From Halopseudomonas pelagia CL-AP6 (GTDB taxonomy: Bacteria; Pseudomonadota; Gammaproteobacteria; Pseudomonadales; Pseudomonadaceae), in the NCBI RefSeq assembly GCF_000410875.1, contig NZ_AROI01000009.1, forward strand, positions 372,001 to 436,000: a DNA stretch of 64,000 bases, written 5' to 3'. The position numbers and the translations under genes were made by a program. Shown in pieces: positions 52,441 to 61,019 of the stretch. Position 1 is the first letter of the stretch. The number at the start of each line of letters is the position of its first letter. A model generated the notes under the pieces. It worked only from the letters and a program-made list of their open reading frames with translations. It searched no databases and was not told the DNA's origin.

Positions 52441-52459
52441 AAGAATAATTATCATTTGA
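52441..52459 (-). promoter_or_regulatory. Fur-box-like site upstream of the TonB receptor
   Basis: On the minus strand the 19 bases contain an exact central TGATAAT followed by TATT; by my count 13 of 19 match the GATAATGATAATCATTATC consensus. It lies 62 bases upstream of the receptor ATG, in promoter range. Confidence 0.65.
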
Positions 52460-52664
52460 CGGGCGTGGATTTTATTCAGCGAGTGGCAAAAGTTCCACAA
52501 TCTTTAGCGCAACGCGAGGTTGAGAAAAACGCAACGGATGCTATTGTTTCGCAATTGACAACGCTTCCCATTGTCTGCACGATTGATAGGCTAGATCGTC
52601 GTAGTGCTGCGCACTAGTCGACAATCGTCCGTTGCACGTATTGATGGTCAGGAGTGGTTAGCCA

Positions 52665-53582
52665 GTGGTAAATCACGATTTCAGCGAGTTGACTGTATTT
52701 GCAGCAGTGGTTGAGCAGGGTGGTCTAACGCCGGTAGCGGCTAATATGGGCTTGCCGAAATCGACATTAAGCCGACGTATCAGTCAACTTGAGAGCCGCG
52801 TAGGCCAGCGTCTGCTACTCAGGCATTCCAACCGTCTGACCCCTACCGAAGCAGGTAATCTCTTCTATAAGTACTGCAAGCAGTTGATCGACTTAGCCGA
52901 GCAAAGCCAGCAAGCCCTTGACGAATTGCGTGAGGAGGCCAGTGGTCGGCTGGTATTGCATGTTCACAATGCATTTGAAAGGGGTTGGCTGCCAACCGTG
53001 CTGGATGCCTTTCTGCAGCGCTATTCCGACATCCTGCTTGATGTGCAGGTCAGCTCCAGGGCGCCTGTTTTCGAGCAGGAAAGTGCCGGAGATCTGTGGT
53101 TGTGGTTGGGTGAGGTTGAGGCGAGCGGGTTGCGTTCCGAGGTTATTGGTACCTGGCAAGCGGGCTTATATACCAGCCCGGGCTACGCCCTCGAGCACGG
53201 ATCGCCGACCCATCCGTCCGACCTCAAGCATCGTTCTTGGGTAGATGTTCTCGAGGCAGGACGCCAGCCTGTAGTGCTTCTACATGATCAGGAGGGCGAG
53301 TATGTGTTTCAACCGCCGGCCTCACGAATGAAAGTCGATAGCCTGGTATTGCAGGCTGATGCGGTGGTGCGCGGTAAGGGTGTGGGGGTGATGCCTAGCT
53401 GGTATGCGCAACGTTATGAGCAAGCGCATCCAGGTAGTTTTGAGGCGTGCCTGAAAGACTGGCAACCAGCAAGCCTGCCGGTCACCTTGCTGTGCAATTA
53501 TGGTCACCCAGCGAAAAAAGTCTCGGCCTTGCAGAGCTGGTTACTTGACGCGGTACCTGATGCCTGGCGAGAGCCCGCTTAA
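52665..53582 (+). CDS. LysR-family transcriptional regulator
   Basis: 305 residues with an N-terminal winged helix (FSELTVFAAVVEQGGLTPVA, MGLPKSTLSRRISQLESRVG) and a substrate-binding domain of the periplasmic-binding type. The start is a GTG at 52665, ten bases after AGGAG. Divergent from the Fur-box receptor gene across 285 bases, so it might regulate that gene; effector unknown. Confidence 0.9.
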   Translation: MVNHDFSELTVFAAVVEQGGLTPVAANMGLPKSTLSRRISQLESRVGQRLLLRHSNRLTPTEAGNLFYKYCKQLIDLAEQSQQALDELREEASGRLVLHVHNAFERGWLPTVLDAFLQRYSDILLDVQVSSRAPVFEQESAGDLWLWLGEVEASGLRSEVIGTWQAGLYTSPGYALEHGSPTHPSDLKHRSWVDVLEAGRQPVVLLHDQEGEYVFQPPASRMKVDSLVLQADAVVRGKGVGVMPSWYAQRYEQAHPGSFEACLKDWQPASLPVTLLCNYGHPAKKVSALQSWLLDAVPDAWREPA

Positions 53583-53599
53583 AGTGGCCCGTTGACAGC

Positions 53600-54418
53600 T
53601 CATTTGAGCCGGCGCTCGATCCCCATCTGCACCAGTATTTTTGCCGATATCTCTTCCACAGAGAAGGTGGTGGAGTTGACGAAGGAAATGTTCTCCCGAC
53701 GAAACAGGTTTTCTACCTCGCGTACTTCAAACTCGCACTGAGCGAAACTGGCGTACCGGCTATTAGGCCGACGCTGGTCGCGAATGCTGGCTAGTCGCTC
53801 GGGTTCGATGGTCAAACCAAACAGCTTTTCTTTGTGCTGTTTGAGTGCGGGCGGCAGCTGCAGGCGCTCCATATCGTCTTCGGTCAGCGGGTAATTGGCC
53901 GCGCGGATGCCATATTGCAATGCCAGATAAATGCAGGTGGGCGTTTTGCCGCAGCGCGACACGCCAACCAGAATGATATCGGCATTGTCATATTGCTGAG
54001 TGCGCGCACCGTCGTCGTTATCCATCGCAAAATGCACTGCATCAATACGATCTTGGTAGTGATGGTTGTGCTGGATAGAGTGGGATTTGCCGACCGAGTA
54101 AGACGATCCATCTCCCAATTCCTGCTCAAGGGGGGCGAGAAACGTCGAAAAGATGTCAATCATGTACCCGTTGCAACTGGCGAGCTCGGAGCGAATTTCA
54201 CGGTTGACCACGGTATCAAAAATGATCGGGCGCTCACCGTCGCGCTCGGCAGCTGCATTGATTTGTTGTACCATGTCTCGCGCTTTTTCGACGGTATCAA
54301 CATAGGGTCTGATGAGCTTGGAGAACTCGATGTTCTCAAACTGCGAAAGTAGGCTCTGACCCAATGTTTCGGCAGTGATGCCCGTGCCGTCGGAAATGAA
54401 AAAAGCGGTGCGTTTCAT
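53600..54418 (-). CDS. ppsR: PEP synthetase regulatory protein (kinase/pyrophosphorylase)
   Basis: 272 residues of the DUF299 family. The P-loop-like [15 protein letters not shown] lies near residue 153. The family adds phosphate from ADP to a threonine of PEP synthase to inactivate it and removes it by phosphorolysis. It is divergent from ppsA, the pseudomonad arrangement, which confirms the assignment over the PPDK-regulating homologue. Confidence 0.94.
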   Translation of the reverse strand: MKRTAFFISDGTGITAETLGQSLLSQFENIEFSKLIRPYVDTVEKARDMVQQINAAAERDGERPIIFDTVVNREIRSELASCNGYMIDIFSTFLAPLEQELGDGSSYSVGKSHSIQHNHHYQDRIDAVHFAMDNDDGARTQQYDNADIILVGVSRCGKTPTCIYLALQYGIRAANYPLTEDDMERLQLPPALKQHKEKLFGLTIEPERLASIRDQRRPNSRYASFAQCEFEVREVENLFRRENISFVNSTTFSVEEISAKILVQMGIERRLK

Positions 54419-54569
54419 GCGTGAAGCCTTAATATGTCGGTGGCTGAGGCGGCTGGCAGTTGGAATGCCCCGCTGGCCTCTGTGGCCGCATTGTCGCGCA
54501 TTTGTCTCATACAGGCCAGATATCCGCCCTGCGGCGGACCTAAATTCATTGATTTACGGAGAGATCACC

Positions 54570-56948
54570 TTGTTAGAGTACGTAGTGTCCTTCGAGCATC
54601 TGGGCGTTGATGACGTCGAGCGGGTAGGCGGCAAGAACGCTTCCCTTGGCGAAATGATCAGCAACCTGGCCCACGCCGGTGTTTCCGTCCCCGGCGGTTT
54701 TGCTACCACGGCAGAAGCCTACCGCGAATTTCTGGAACAAAGTGGTCTAAACGAACGTATCCATGCAGCGCTCGACGCCTTGGATGTGGAGGATGTGAAT
54801 GCGCTGGCCCGCACCGGCGCACAGATCCGCGAATGGGTTATGGATGCGCCGTTCCCTGAGGCGCTGGATCAGGCGATCCGTACAGCATTTGCCGAGCTCT
54901 CCAACGGTAATGACAACCTGGCTGTAGCGGTGCGGTCCTCCGCAACTGCCGAAGATCTCCCAGACGCCTCGTTTGCCGGCCAGCAGGAAACCTTTCTGAA
55001 TATTCGTGGGGTGGATAACGTCATCCGCGCCGCCAAGGAAGTGTTCGCGTCCTTGTTTAATGACCGGGCCATTGCTTATCGCGTGCATCAGGGGTTTGAT
55101 CACAAACTGGTTGCCCTGTCTGCTGGTGTGCAGCGCATGGTGCGTTCCGAAACGGGCACCGCTGGCGTCATGTTTACCCTGGATACCGAATCGGGCTTCC
55201 GCGATGTGGTGTTTATCACCGGTGCGTACGGCTTGGGTGAGACGGTTGTGCAAGGCGCGGTCAATCCTGACGAATTCTATGTACACAAACCCACCCTGGA
55301 AGCAGGCCGCCCGGCGATTCTGCGCCGCAATCTGGGTAGCAAGGCGATCAAAATGGTGTATGGCGAAGTGGCCAGCGCCGGGCGCTCGGTTAAAACTGTG
55401 GATGTCGACAAGGAAGAACGTTCGCGCTTTTGCCTGAGTGACGACGAGGTTACCAATCTGTCCCGCCAGGCGCTGATCATCGAAAAGCATTACGGCCGGC
55501 CGATGGATATCGAGTGGGCCAAGGACGGTGATGACGGCCAGCTGTATATCGTTCAAGCCCGCCCCGAAACAGTAAAGAGCCGCAACAACGTCAATGTGAT
55601 GGAACGCTACCTGCTCAAGGAAAAGGGCGAAGTACTGGTAGAAGGCCGGGCGATCGGTCAGCGTATTGGGGCAGGGCGGGTGCGCATCATTCACAACGTG
55701 ACTGAAATGGACAAGGTTCAGCCGGGTGATGTGCTGGTCTCAGATATGACCGATCCGGATTGGGAACCGGTTATGAAACGCGCCAGCGCCATCGTCACCA
55801 ACCGCGGCGGGCGTACCTGCCATGCTGCGATTATTGCTCGAGAACTGGGTATTCCCGCGGTAGTCGGCACCGGCAACGCCACCTCAGAGCTACGCGACGG
55901 CCAGGAAGTAACGGTGTCCTGTGCCGAAGGCGATACGGGCACGATTTACGCCGGACAACTGTCCTTCGATATTCGTACCAATAGTGTTGATGCAATGCCC
56001 GCCCTGCCGTTCAAGATCATGATGAACGTCGGCAATCCGGATCGCGCCTTCGATTTTGCCAATTTGCCCAACGAAGGTGTTGGCCTGGCGCGTCTGGAAT
56101 TCATCATCAATCGGATGATTGGTGTGCATCCCAAGGCGCTGCTGAATTTTGACAGCCTGCCTGCAGACGTGCGTGACAGCGTCGAGAAGCGTATCGCCGG
56201 CTATGATGACCCGGTTGGCTTCTACATCGAGAAGCTGGTTGAAGGCATAAGCACCTTGGCGGCCGCGTTCTGGCCTAAGAAGGTGATTGTTCGGCTATCT
56301 GACTTTAAGTCCAATGAGTACGCCAACTTGATCGGCGGTCGATTGTACGAGCCGGAAGAAGAAAATCCGATGCTCGGTTTCCGCGGCGCATCACGCTATA
56401 TCAGCGACTCCTTCCGTGACTGTTTCGAGCTGGAATGCCGCGCAATGAAATATGTGCGCGATGTTATGGGGCTGACCAATGTCGAGATAATGGTGCCCTT
56501 CGTGCGTACCGTGGGTGAGGCCAAACAGGTTGTAGAGCTGCTCGGCGAGAATGGGCTCAAGCGTGGTGACAATGGACTACGCCTGATTATGATGTGTGAG
56601 CTGCCGGCCAACGCCCTGCTGGCCGAGGAGTTTCTCGAGCACTTTGATGGGTTCTCTATTGGCTCCAACGATTTGACTCAGTTGACGCTCGGTCTGGATC
56701 GGGATTCCGGGATCATCGCGCATCTATTCGACGAACGTAACGCGGCGGTCAAGAAGTTGCTGGCTATGGCCATTTCGGCCTGTCAGGCTGCCGACAAGTA
56801 CATCGGTATTTGCGGCCAGGGCCCGTCCGATCACCCCGACCTGGCTCGCTGGCTTATGCAGCAGGGTATCGAGAGTGTGTCCTTGAACCCGGACTCGGTA
56901 ATGGATACCTGGTTTTTCCTGTCTGAAAATGTCGTGGAGGAGAGCTGA
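54570..56948 (+). CDS. ppsA: Phosphoenolpyruvate synthase
   Basis: 792 residues, equal to E. coli PpsA. It converts pyruvate + ATP to PEP + AMP + phosphate for gluconeogenesis. Domains: N-terminal nucleotide-binding ([31 protein letters not shown]), central phosphohistidine in [15 protein letters not shown]-terminal PEP/pyruvate barrel ([19 protein letters not shown]). The start is a TTG at 54570 (reads [12 protein letters not shown]) with GGAGAG six bases upstream; an open frame extending upstream is not conserved. Confidence 0.95.
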   Translation: MLEYVVSFEHLGVDDVERVGGKNASLGEMISNLAHAGVSVPGGFATTAEAYREFLEQSGLNERIHAALDALDVEDVNALARTGAQIREWVMDAPFPEALDQAIRTAFAELSNGNDNLAVAVRSSATAEDLPDASFAGQQETFLNIRGVDNVIRAAKEVFASLFNDRAIAYRVHQGFDHKLVALSAGVQRMVRSETGTAGVMFTLDTESGFRDVVFITGAYGLGETVVQGAVNPDEFYVHKPTLEAGRPAILRRNLGSKAIKMVYGEVASAGRSVKTVDVDKEERSRFCLSDDEVTNLSRQALIIEKHYGRPMDIEWAKDGDDGQLYIVQARPETVKSRNNVNVMERYLLKEKGEVLVEGRAIGQRIGAGRVRIIHNVTEMDKVQPGDVLVSDMTDPDWEPVMKRASAIVTNRGGRTCHAAIIARELGIPAVVGTGNATSELRDGQEVTVSCAEGDTGTIYAGQLSFDIRTNSVDAMPALPFKIMMNVGNPDRAFDFANLPNEGVGLARLEFIINRMIGVHPKALLNFDSLPADVRDSVEKRIAGYDDPVGFYIEKLVEGISTLAAAFWPKKVIVRLSDFKSNEYANLIGGRLYEPEEENPMLGFRGASRYISDSFRDCFELECRAMKYVRDVMGLTNVEIMVPFVRTVGEAKQVVELLGENGLKRGDNGLRLIMMCELPANALLAEEFLEHFDGFSIGSNDLTQLTLGLDRDSGIIAHLFDERNAAVKKLLAMAISACQAADKYIGICGQGPSDHPDLARWLMQQGIESVSLNPDSVMDTWFFLSENVVEES

Positions 56949-56949
56949 T

Positions 56950-57435
56950 ATGCACTATGTTACCCCCGATCTATGTGATGCCTACCCGGATGTGTCCGTT
57001 TTGGAGCCGATGTTCAGCAACTTCGGCGGCCACGATTCCTTCGGTGGTCAGATTGTCACGGTCAAGTGTTTTGAAGACAACTCCGTAGTCAAGGAGCATG
57101 TCGAGCAGGATGGCCGCGGCAAGGTGATGGTCGTCGATGGTGGCGGCTCATTGCGCTGCGCTCTGTTGGGCGACATGCTGGCAGAGAAAGCGGCCAAGAA
57201 TGGCTGGGAAGGAATCATCGTCTACGGATGTGTTCGTGACGTCGATATACTGGCGCAGACGCCGCTCGGGATTCAGGCCTTAGCTAGTCATCCGATGAAG
57301 AGCAACAGGCGCGGCAGAGGCGATCTGAACGTTGTTGTCGCCTTTGCTGGAGTCACCTTCCGGCCCGGTGAGTTTGTCTTTGCTGATAACAACGGCATTA
57401 TCGTTTCTGCCCAGGCGCTGGAAATGCCTGCCTGA
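56950..57435 (+). CDS. rraA: RraA family protein (ribonuclease E activity regulator / aldolase)
   Basis: 161 residues starting [13 protein letters not shown]. Blocks [36 protein letters not shown] and [14 protein letters not shown] are typical. Members either inhibit RNase E or have 4-hydroxy-4-methyl-2-oxoglutarate aldolase-type activity; the sequence does not decide. GGAGGAGA precedes the ATG, one base after the ppsA stop. Confidence 0.9.
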   Translation: MHYVTPDLCDAYPDVSVLEPMFSNFGGHDSFGGQIVTVKCFEDNSVVKEHVEQDGRGKVMVVDGGGSLRCALLGDMLAEKAAKNGWEGIIVYGCVRDVDILAQTPLGIQALASHPMKSNRRGRGDLNVVVAFAGVTFRPGEFVFADNNGIIVSAQALEMPA

Positions 57436-57522
57436 GTGCTTTTGTCGCCTGCCGTGGTGGTAGGTGACATTCAGCCGCCTCCGTGCGTCCAATCCAGGTA
57501 ACTCGACCTTGCGGAGGTGATG

Positions 57523-57789
57523 ATGGAAGACCCTATCGAAAGCCGGCTGCGTGAATTGATGCGCGCTGAAACCAACCAATCGACCCCGGTCGAGGATCAT
57601 CGCCTCGATCGGGTGCTGCACAAGGCGCATATGCACGCAGGCGTTTTTGATCTGATTAACCTGTTTGCGCGCTGGGGCTGGGTCTTGTCCGAGGGCGGGT
57701 CGCGGGCACTGAAGCATTCCCGCCCGGTTAGCCGCAGGTCGACGCATGAATCCCTTTCTGTTAGCCCTGAATCAAAAGAGATGAACTAA
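57523..57789 (+). CDS. crfX: CrfX-like small protein
   Basis: 88 residues, EDPIESRLRELMRAETNQST at the start, no membrane segment or known domain. Named by position and N-terminal likeness to the pseudomonad crfX gene preceding cmpX-sigX-oprF; function is unknown. GGAGG lies five bases before the chosen third in-frame start (GTG 57517 and ATG 57520 are alternatives). Two bases before cmpX. Confidence 0.75.
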   Translation: MEDPIESRLRELMRAETNQSTPVEDHRLDRVLHKAHMHAGVFDLINLFARWGWVLSEGGSRALKHSRPVSRRSTHESLSVSPESKEMN

Positions 57790-57791
57790 GC

Positions 57792-58613
57792 ATGGAACTG
57801 GATATCTGGAGTCAGAGCTTTGTAGGCGCAATGGCGACGTTATGGAATAAGGTTGCCGCCTTCATTCCCAATCTGGTTGCGGCTTTGTTTATCGTGCTGC
57901 TCGGGCTGGTAATTGCCAAAGTCGTTGACACGTTGCTGAGCAAAGGCCTGGCCAAGCTTGGTCTTGATCGACTGATGGCTGGCGCCGGCGTCAACAAGAT
58001 GCTCAAGCGCATTGGTATCAATGCGCCGATGTCGACTGTCATTGGTAAAGTCGTCTATTGGTTTGTCGTGCTGACCTTTATTGTCTCTGCGGCCGAGTCC
58101 CTCGGGCTGGGTCGAGTGTCGGCCACGCTGGACGCTTTTACGTTGTATCTGCCCAAGGTCCTGGGTGCTGCCCTTATTCTGCTGGCAGGCTTGTTGCTGT
58201 CTCATCTGGTTAACGGTGTGGTGCGCGGCGCAGCTGAAAGTATCGGCGCAGATTACGCCAGCGGTCTGGGCCGCTTCGTACAGGGCCTTCTGGTTATTAT
58301 TACGGTATCCCTGGCTATTGGTCAGTTGCAGATCGAGACAGCGTTGCTCAATACGGTGATAGCCATCGTACTGGTGTCCTTTGGCGCGGCGGCTGCCTTG
58401 GCGCTAGGCCTGGGGAGCCGGGAAATGGTTAGCCAGATTATTGCCGGCATATATGTGCGCGAGCTCTATCAGGTAGGGGACCGTATCAGAGTGGATGAGC
58501 TGGAAGGTGTGATTGAGGAGATCGGCACGGTCAAGACCCAGCTGTTGGATGATCAGGGCCAGATCGTCTCCATATCGAACCGCACCCTGATAGCCAGCCG
58601 CGTTTCCCGCTGA
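57792..58613 (+). CDS. cmpX: Mechanosensitive ion channel family protein CmpX
   Basis: 273 residues with about four to five membrane helices in the first ~190 and an MscS-like beta domain (SREMVSQIIAGIYVRELYQV, DRIRVDELEGVIEEIGTVKT). Upstream of sigX-oprF as in Pseudomonas, where it is linked to cell-wall and c-di-GMP responses. It lacks the long periplasmic domain of MscK-type channels. Cotranscribed with crfX. Confidence 0.9.
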   Translation: MELDIWSQSFVGAMATLWNKVAAFIPNLVAALFIVLLGLVIAKVVDTLLSKGLAKLGLDRLMAGAGVNKMLKRIGINAPMSTVIGKVVYWFVVLTFIVSAAESLGLGRVSATLDAFTLYLPKVLGAALILLAGLLLSHLVNGVVRGAAESIGADYASGLGRFVQGLLVIITVSLAIGQLQIETALLNTVIAIVLVSFGAAAALALGLGSREMVSQIIAGIYVRELYQVGDRIRVDELEGVIEEIGTVKTQLLDDQGQIVSISNRTLIASRVSR

Positions 58614-58650
58614 AGGTGCCAGTCTCTGCTTATTTCGGTGATCCCGTACC

Positions 58651-59238
58651 TTGACTAGCCCACATCAGACGACCCGTTACAATCCTGCCGAGCTGTCGGA
58701 CGAGGAGTTGGTGGCCAGAGCCAATCGGGAGTTGTTTCATACCACTGTTGCTTACGAAGAATTGATGCGCCGCTACCAACGCACGCTCTTCAATGTCTGT
58801 GCGCGCTATCTGGGCAACGACCGCGATGCCGATGACGTATGTCAGGAAGTGATGCTTAAGGTATTACACGGCTTGCGGCAGTTTGAAGGTAAAGCCAAGT
58901 TCAAGACTTGGCTTTACAGCATTACTTACAATGAATGTATAACCCAGTACCGCAAAGAGAAGCGCAAGCGGCGTTTAATGGACGCATTAAGTCTGGACCA
59001 AGACGAGACCGAAGAAGTTGTAGATAGTTCCACCAATATTGTCGCTGATCGGCCCAGTCTTGATCGCTGGCTGGTGCATGTAAATCAGGTGGACCGCGAG
59101 ATTCTAGTACTGCGCTTTGTGGCGGAGCTGGAGTTTCAAGAGATAGCCGACATTATGCATATGGGTCTTAGCGCTACGAAAATGCGTTATAAGAGGGCGC
59201 TCGAGAAATTACGTAAAAGCATAGACAACCCCTTCTAG
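58651..59238 (+). CDS. sigX: ECF sigma factor SigX
   Basis: 195 residues. Region 2: YEELMRRYQRTLFNVCARYLG, NDRDADDVCQEVMLKVLHGL; region 4: EILVLRFVAELEFQEIADIM, MGLSATKMRYKRALEKLR. Very close to Pseudomonas SigX, which governs oprF, lipid synthesis and envelope stress. The start is a TTG at 58651 with only a weak ribosome-binding site, which may limit translation. Located 37 bases after cmpX and 104 before oprF. Confidence 0.94.
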   Translation: MTSPHQTTRYNPAELSDEELVARANRELFHTTVAYEELMRRYQRTLFNVCARYLGNDRDADDVCQEVMLKVLHGLRQFEGKAKFKTWLYSITYNECITQYRKEKRKRRLMDALSLDQDETEEVVDSSTNIVADRPSLDRWLVHVNQVDREILVLRFVAELEFQEIADIMHMGLSATKMRYKRALEKLRKSIDNPF

Positions 59239-59277
59239 CGGATTTTTTAAATACCTATGCTTGCATTTCAGGTTTTC

Positions 59278-59286
59278 TGTTATACT
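59278..59286 (+). promoter_or_regulatory. Extended -10 promoter candidate for oprF
   Basis: TGTTATACT has the TGn extension plus TATACT (5/6). It would start transcription about 50 bases before the oprF ATG. TTGCAT at 59261 is only 14 bases away, too close for a normal -35. A SigX-type promoter is expected here from family knowledge, but I cannot place it with confidence. Confidence 0.4.
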
Positions 59287-59342
59287 TACCCGGAGTTTTG
59301 CGCAAGTTAACGTCCTAATATGGATTTGATGGGGATTTACAG

Positions 59343-60305
59343 ATGAAATTGAAAAACACTTTGGGTATTGTTGTCGGTGCCGTTGTCGCTGCTTCTGCCT
59401 TGCCAGTCATGGCTCAGAGCGCCGGTTCCGTTGAAGTTGAAGCGTTTGCAGATCGCTACTTCACAGACAGCTACCGCGACATGAACGACGGTGCTCTGGT
59501 GGGTGGCGGTATTGGTTACTTCCTGACCGATGATGTGCTGCTGAACGTTAACCTGGGCAAATACACGAATCTTGAAGACGACGCCACTGGCGAAGACATC
59601 GACGGTCGCCTGATGGCTATCGAAGCTGTTTATCACTTTGGTCAGAGCAACATCCGTCCTTACGTTTCCGGCGGCTTCGGTCACCAGGAATTGGATCAGG
59701 TTGGCACCAGCCAGCGCGATCGTACCACCATGGCTATGGCCGGCGTTGGTATCAAGAACTACCTGAGCGATAACTTCTTTGTTAAAGCTGGCGTTGATGC
59801 GCTGTACGGCATCGATAGCAAGAACACCGAGTGGTCCGCTGGCGTTGGCCTGGGTCTGAACTTCGGTGGCGCTGCTGCCCCAGTTGCTCAAGCTGCTCCC
59901 GCACCGGCCCCTGCACCTGCTCCAGCTCCCCAGCCAGAGCCAGAAATGCAGTCAGTCCGTGTTGAGCTGGATGTCAAGTTCGATTTCGATCGTGACACCA
60001 TCCGCCCTGAGTTCCGTCAGGACATTCAGAGCCTGGCCGAGTTCATGAAGACCTACCCTTCAGTAACTACTACTGTTGAAGGTCACACTGACTCCGTCGG
60101 CAGCGACAGCTACAACCAGAACCTGTCCGAGCGTCGTGCCAATTCGGTACGTGAAGCTCTGATCAGCGAAGGTGTAGACTCCTCGCGCGTTAGCTCTGCC
60201 GGTTATGGCGAGTCTCGCCCGATCGCTGATAACGAGACTGATAGTGGCCGTGCCATGAACCGTCGCGTTGAAGCTGAAGTAGAAGCTGAAGTAGAAGTTC
60301 GTTAA
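59343..60305 (+). CDS. oprF: Outer-membrane porin OprF
   Basis: 320 residues: signal peptide (ending PVMA-QS), an eight-stranded OmpA-type barrel to about residue 180, a Pro-Ala hinge (QAAPAPAPAPAPAPQPEPE) and a C-terminal OmpA peptidoglycan-binding domain (VEGHTDSVGSDSYNQNLSER). It is shorter than P. aeruginosa OprF and lacks visible cysteines in the linker. The C-terminal tail has a 12-base tandem repeat (codons for EAEV twice). Major porin and envelope anchor; own promoter and strong terminator. Confidence 0.95.
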   Translation: MKLKNTLGIVVGAVVAASALPVMAQSAGSVEVEAFADRYFTDSYRDMNDGALVGGGIGYFLTDDVLLNVNLGKYTNLEDDATGEDIDGRLMAIEAVYHFGQSNIRPYVSGGFGHQELDQVGTSQRDRTTMAMAGVGIKNYLSDNFFVKAGVDALYGIDSKNTEWSAGVGLGLNFGGAAAPVAQAAPAPAPAPAPAPQPEPEMQSVRVELDVKFDFDRDTIRPEFRQDIQSLAEFMKTYPSVTTTVEGHTDSVGSDSYNQNLSERRANSVREALISEGVDSSRVSSAGYGESRPIADNETDSGRAMNRRVEAEVEAEVEVR

Positions 60306-60322
60306 TAGCGACTGCTTAGCTT

Positions 60323-60350
60323 AAAAAACCCGGCTTCGGCCGGGTTTTTT
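60323..60350. terminator. oprF intrinsic terminator with TTCG tetraloop
   Basis: AAAAAACCCGGC and GCCGGGTTTTTT pair perfectly around TTCG, an extra-stable tetraloop, with T-runs on both strands. It serves oprF and the convergent thioesterase gene. Confidence 0.93.
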
Positions 60351-60381
60351 ATGTCTGCTATTCAGAAAATACGCTGTTATA

Positions 60382-60831
60382 TCAGCTGCTGTGGATGTAA
60401 TTCACCCCGGGGAAGCGCAAGCGAAAATCGTCCGGCATGGGCGTCACCTTGGACGTGGTGAAGTCGTAAAAAACAAAGCCCGACTTGGCCAGCGCGACCA
60501 GCTCGCCACCGATTGCCTTGCTGATCCTGAAGATAATATCCCCGCCGTACTTGTTCAGATCCATCATACCTACCTCAAACACTAGGGCGTCCCGTGCGAA
60601 AGCCTCCCGCTTGTAGGTGGTGGCGAGATCGGTAACGATGATGCCTGTGTCCTTATCGCTGACTTCTTCGATACCGAATTGATACAGGAAGCGGGCGCGT
60701 GCTTCGGAGATCATCGAGACCATGGAATCATTGGCTAGATGTTTGCCCGCATTGATATCGGTAATTCGCACAGTAAGTTGGGTGGTGAAGTAAAACTGGT
60801 TTTCAGGGAACTCAAGGGTAAGGCGTGCCAT
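60382..60831 (-). CDS. Acyl-CoA thioesterase-like hotdog protein
   Basis: 149 residues of the 4HBT/FcbC-like hotdog fold: FTTQLTVRITDINAGKHLAND contains the DINAGKHLAN segment at the usual catalytic position, and LATTYKREAFARDALVFEVG follows. Likely hydrolyses an acyl-CoA thioester; chain length unknown. Single gene. Confidence 0.85.
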   Translation of the reverse strand: MARLTLEFPENQFYFTTQLTVRITDINAGKHLANDSMVSMISEARARFLYQFGIEEVSDKDTGIIVTDLATTYKREAFARDALVFEVGMMDLNKYGGDIIFRISKAIGGELVALAKSGFVFYDFTTSKVTPMPDDFRLRFPGVNYIHSS

Positions 60832-60965
60832 GCTAATAAACCTGTTGCGACGTTAAAGCTGCCCTATATCTCCCGTAACAATAAAAAAGGTGGGGGCAGG
60901 CGTGAGGGAGGGCGCATTGTACTTGAGACAGCCGCAGGCAGACAGTAAGAGCCAATAATTGGAGC

Positions 60966-60998
60966 AAAAAAAAGGGCCGCCCGAAGGTGGCCCTTTTC
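60966..60998 (-). terminator. aceA intrinsic terminator
   Basis: AAAAGGGCC (60970-60978) pairs with GGCCCTTTT (60989-60997). On the minus strand the stem is followed by a run of eight or more T. It begins 22 bases after the aceA stop. Confidence 0.88.
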
Positions 60999-61019
60999 AA
61001 ACACCAGCCTACTCAGCTA

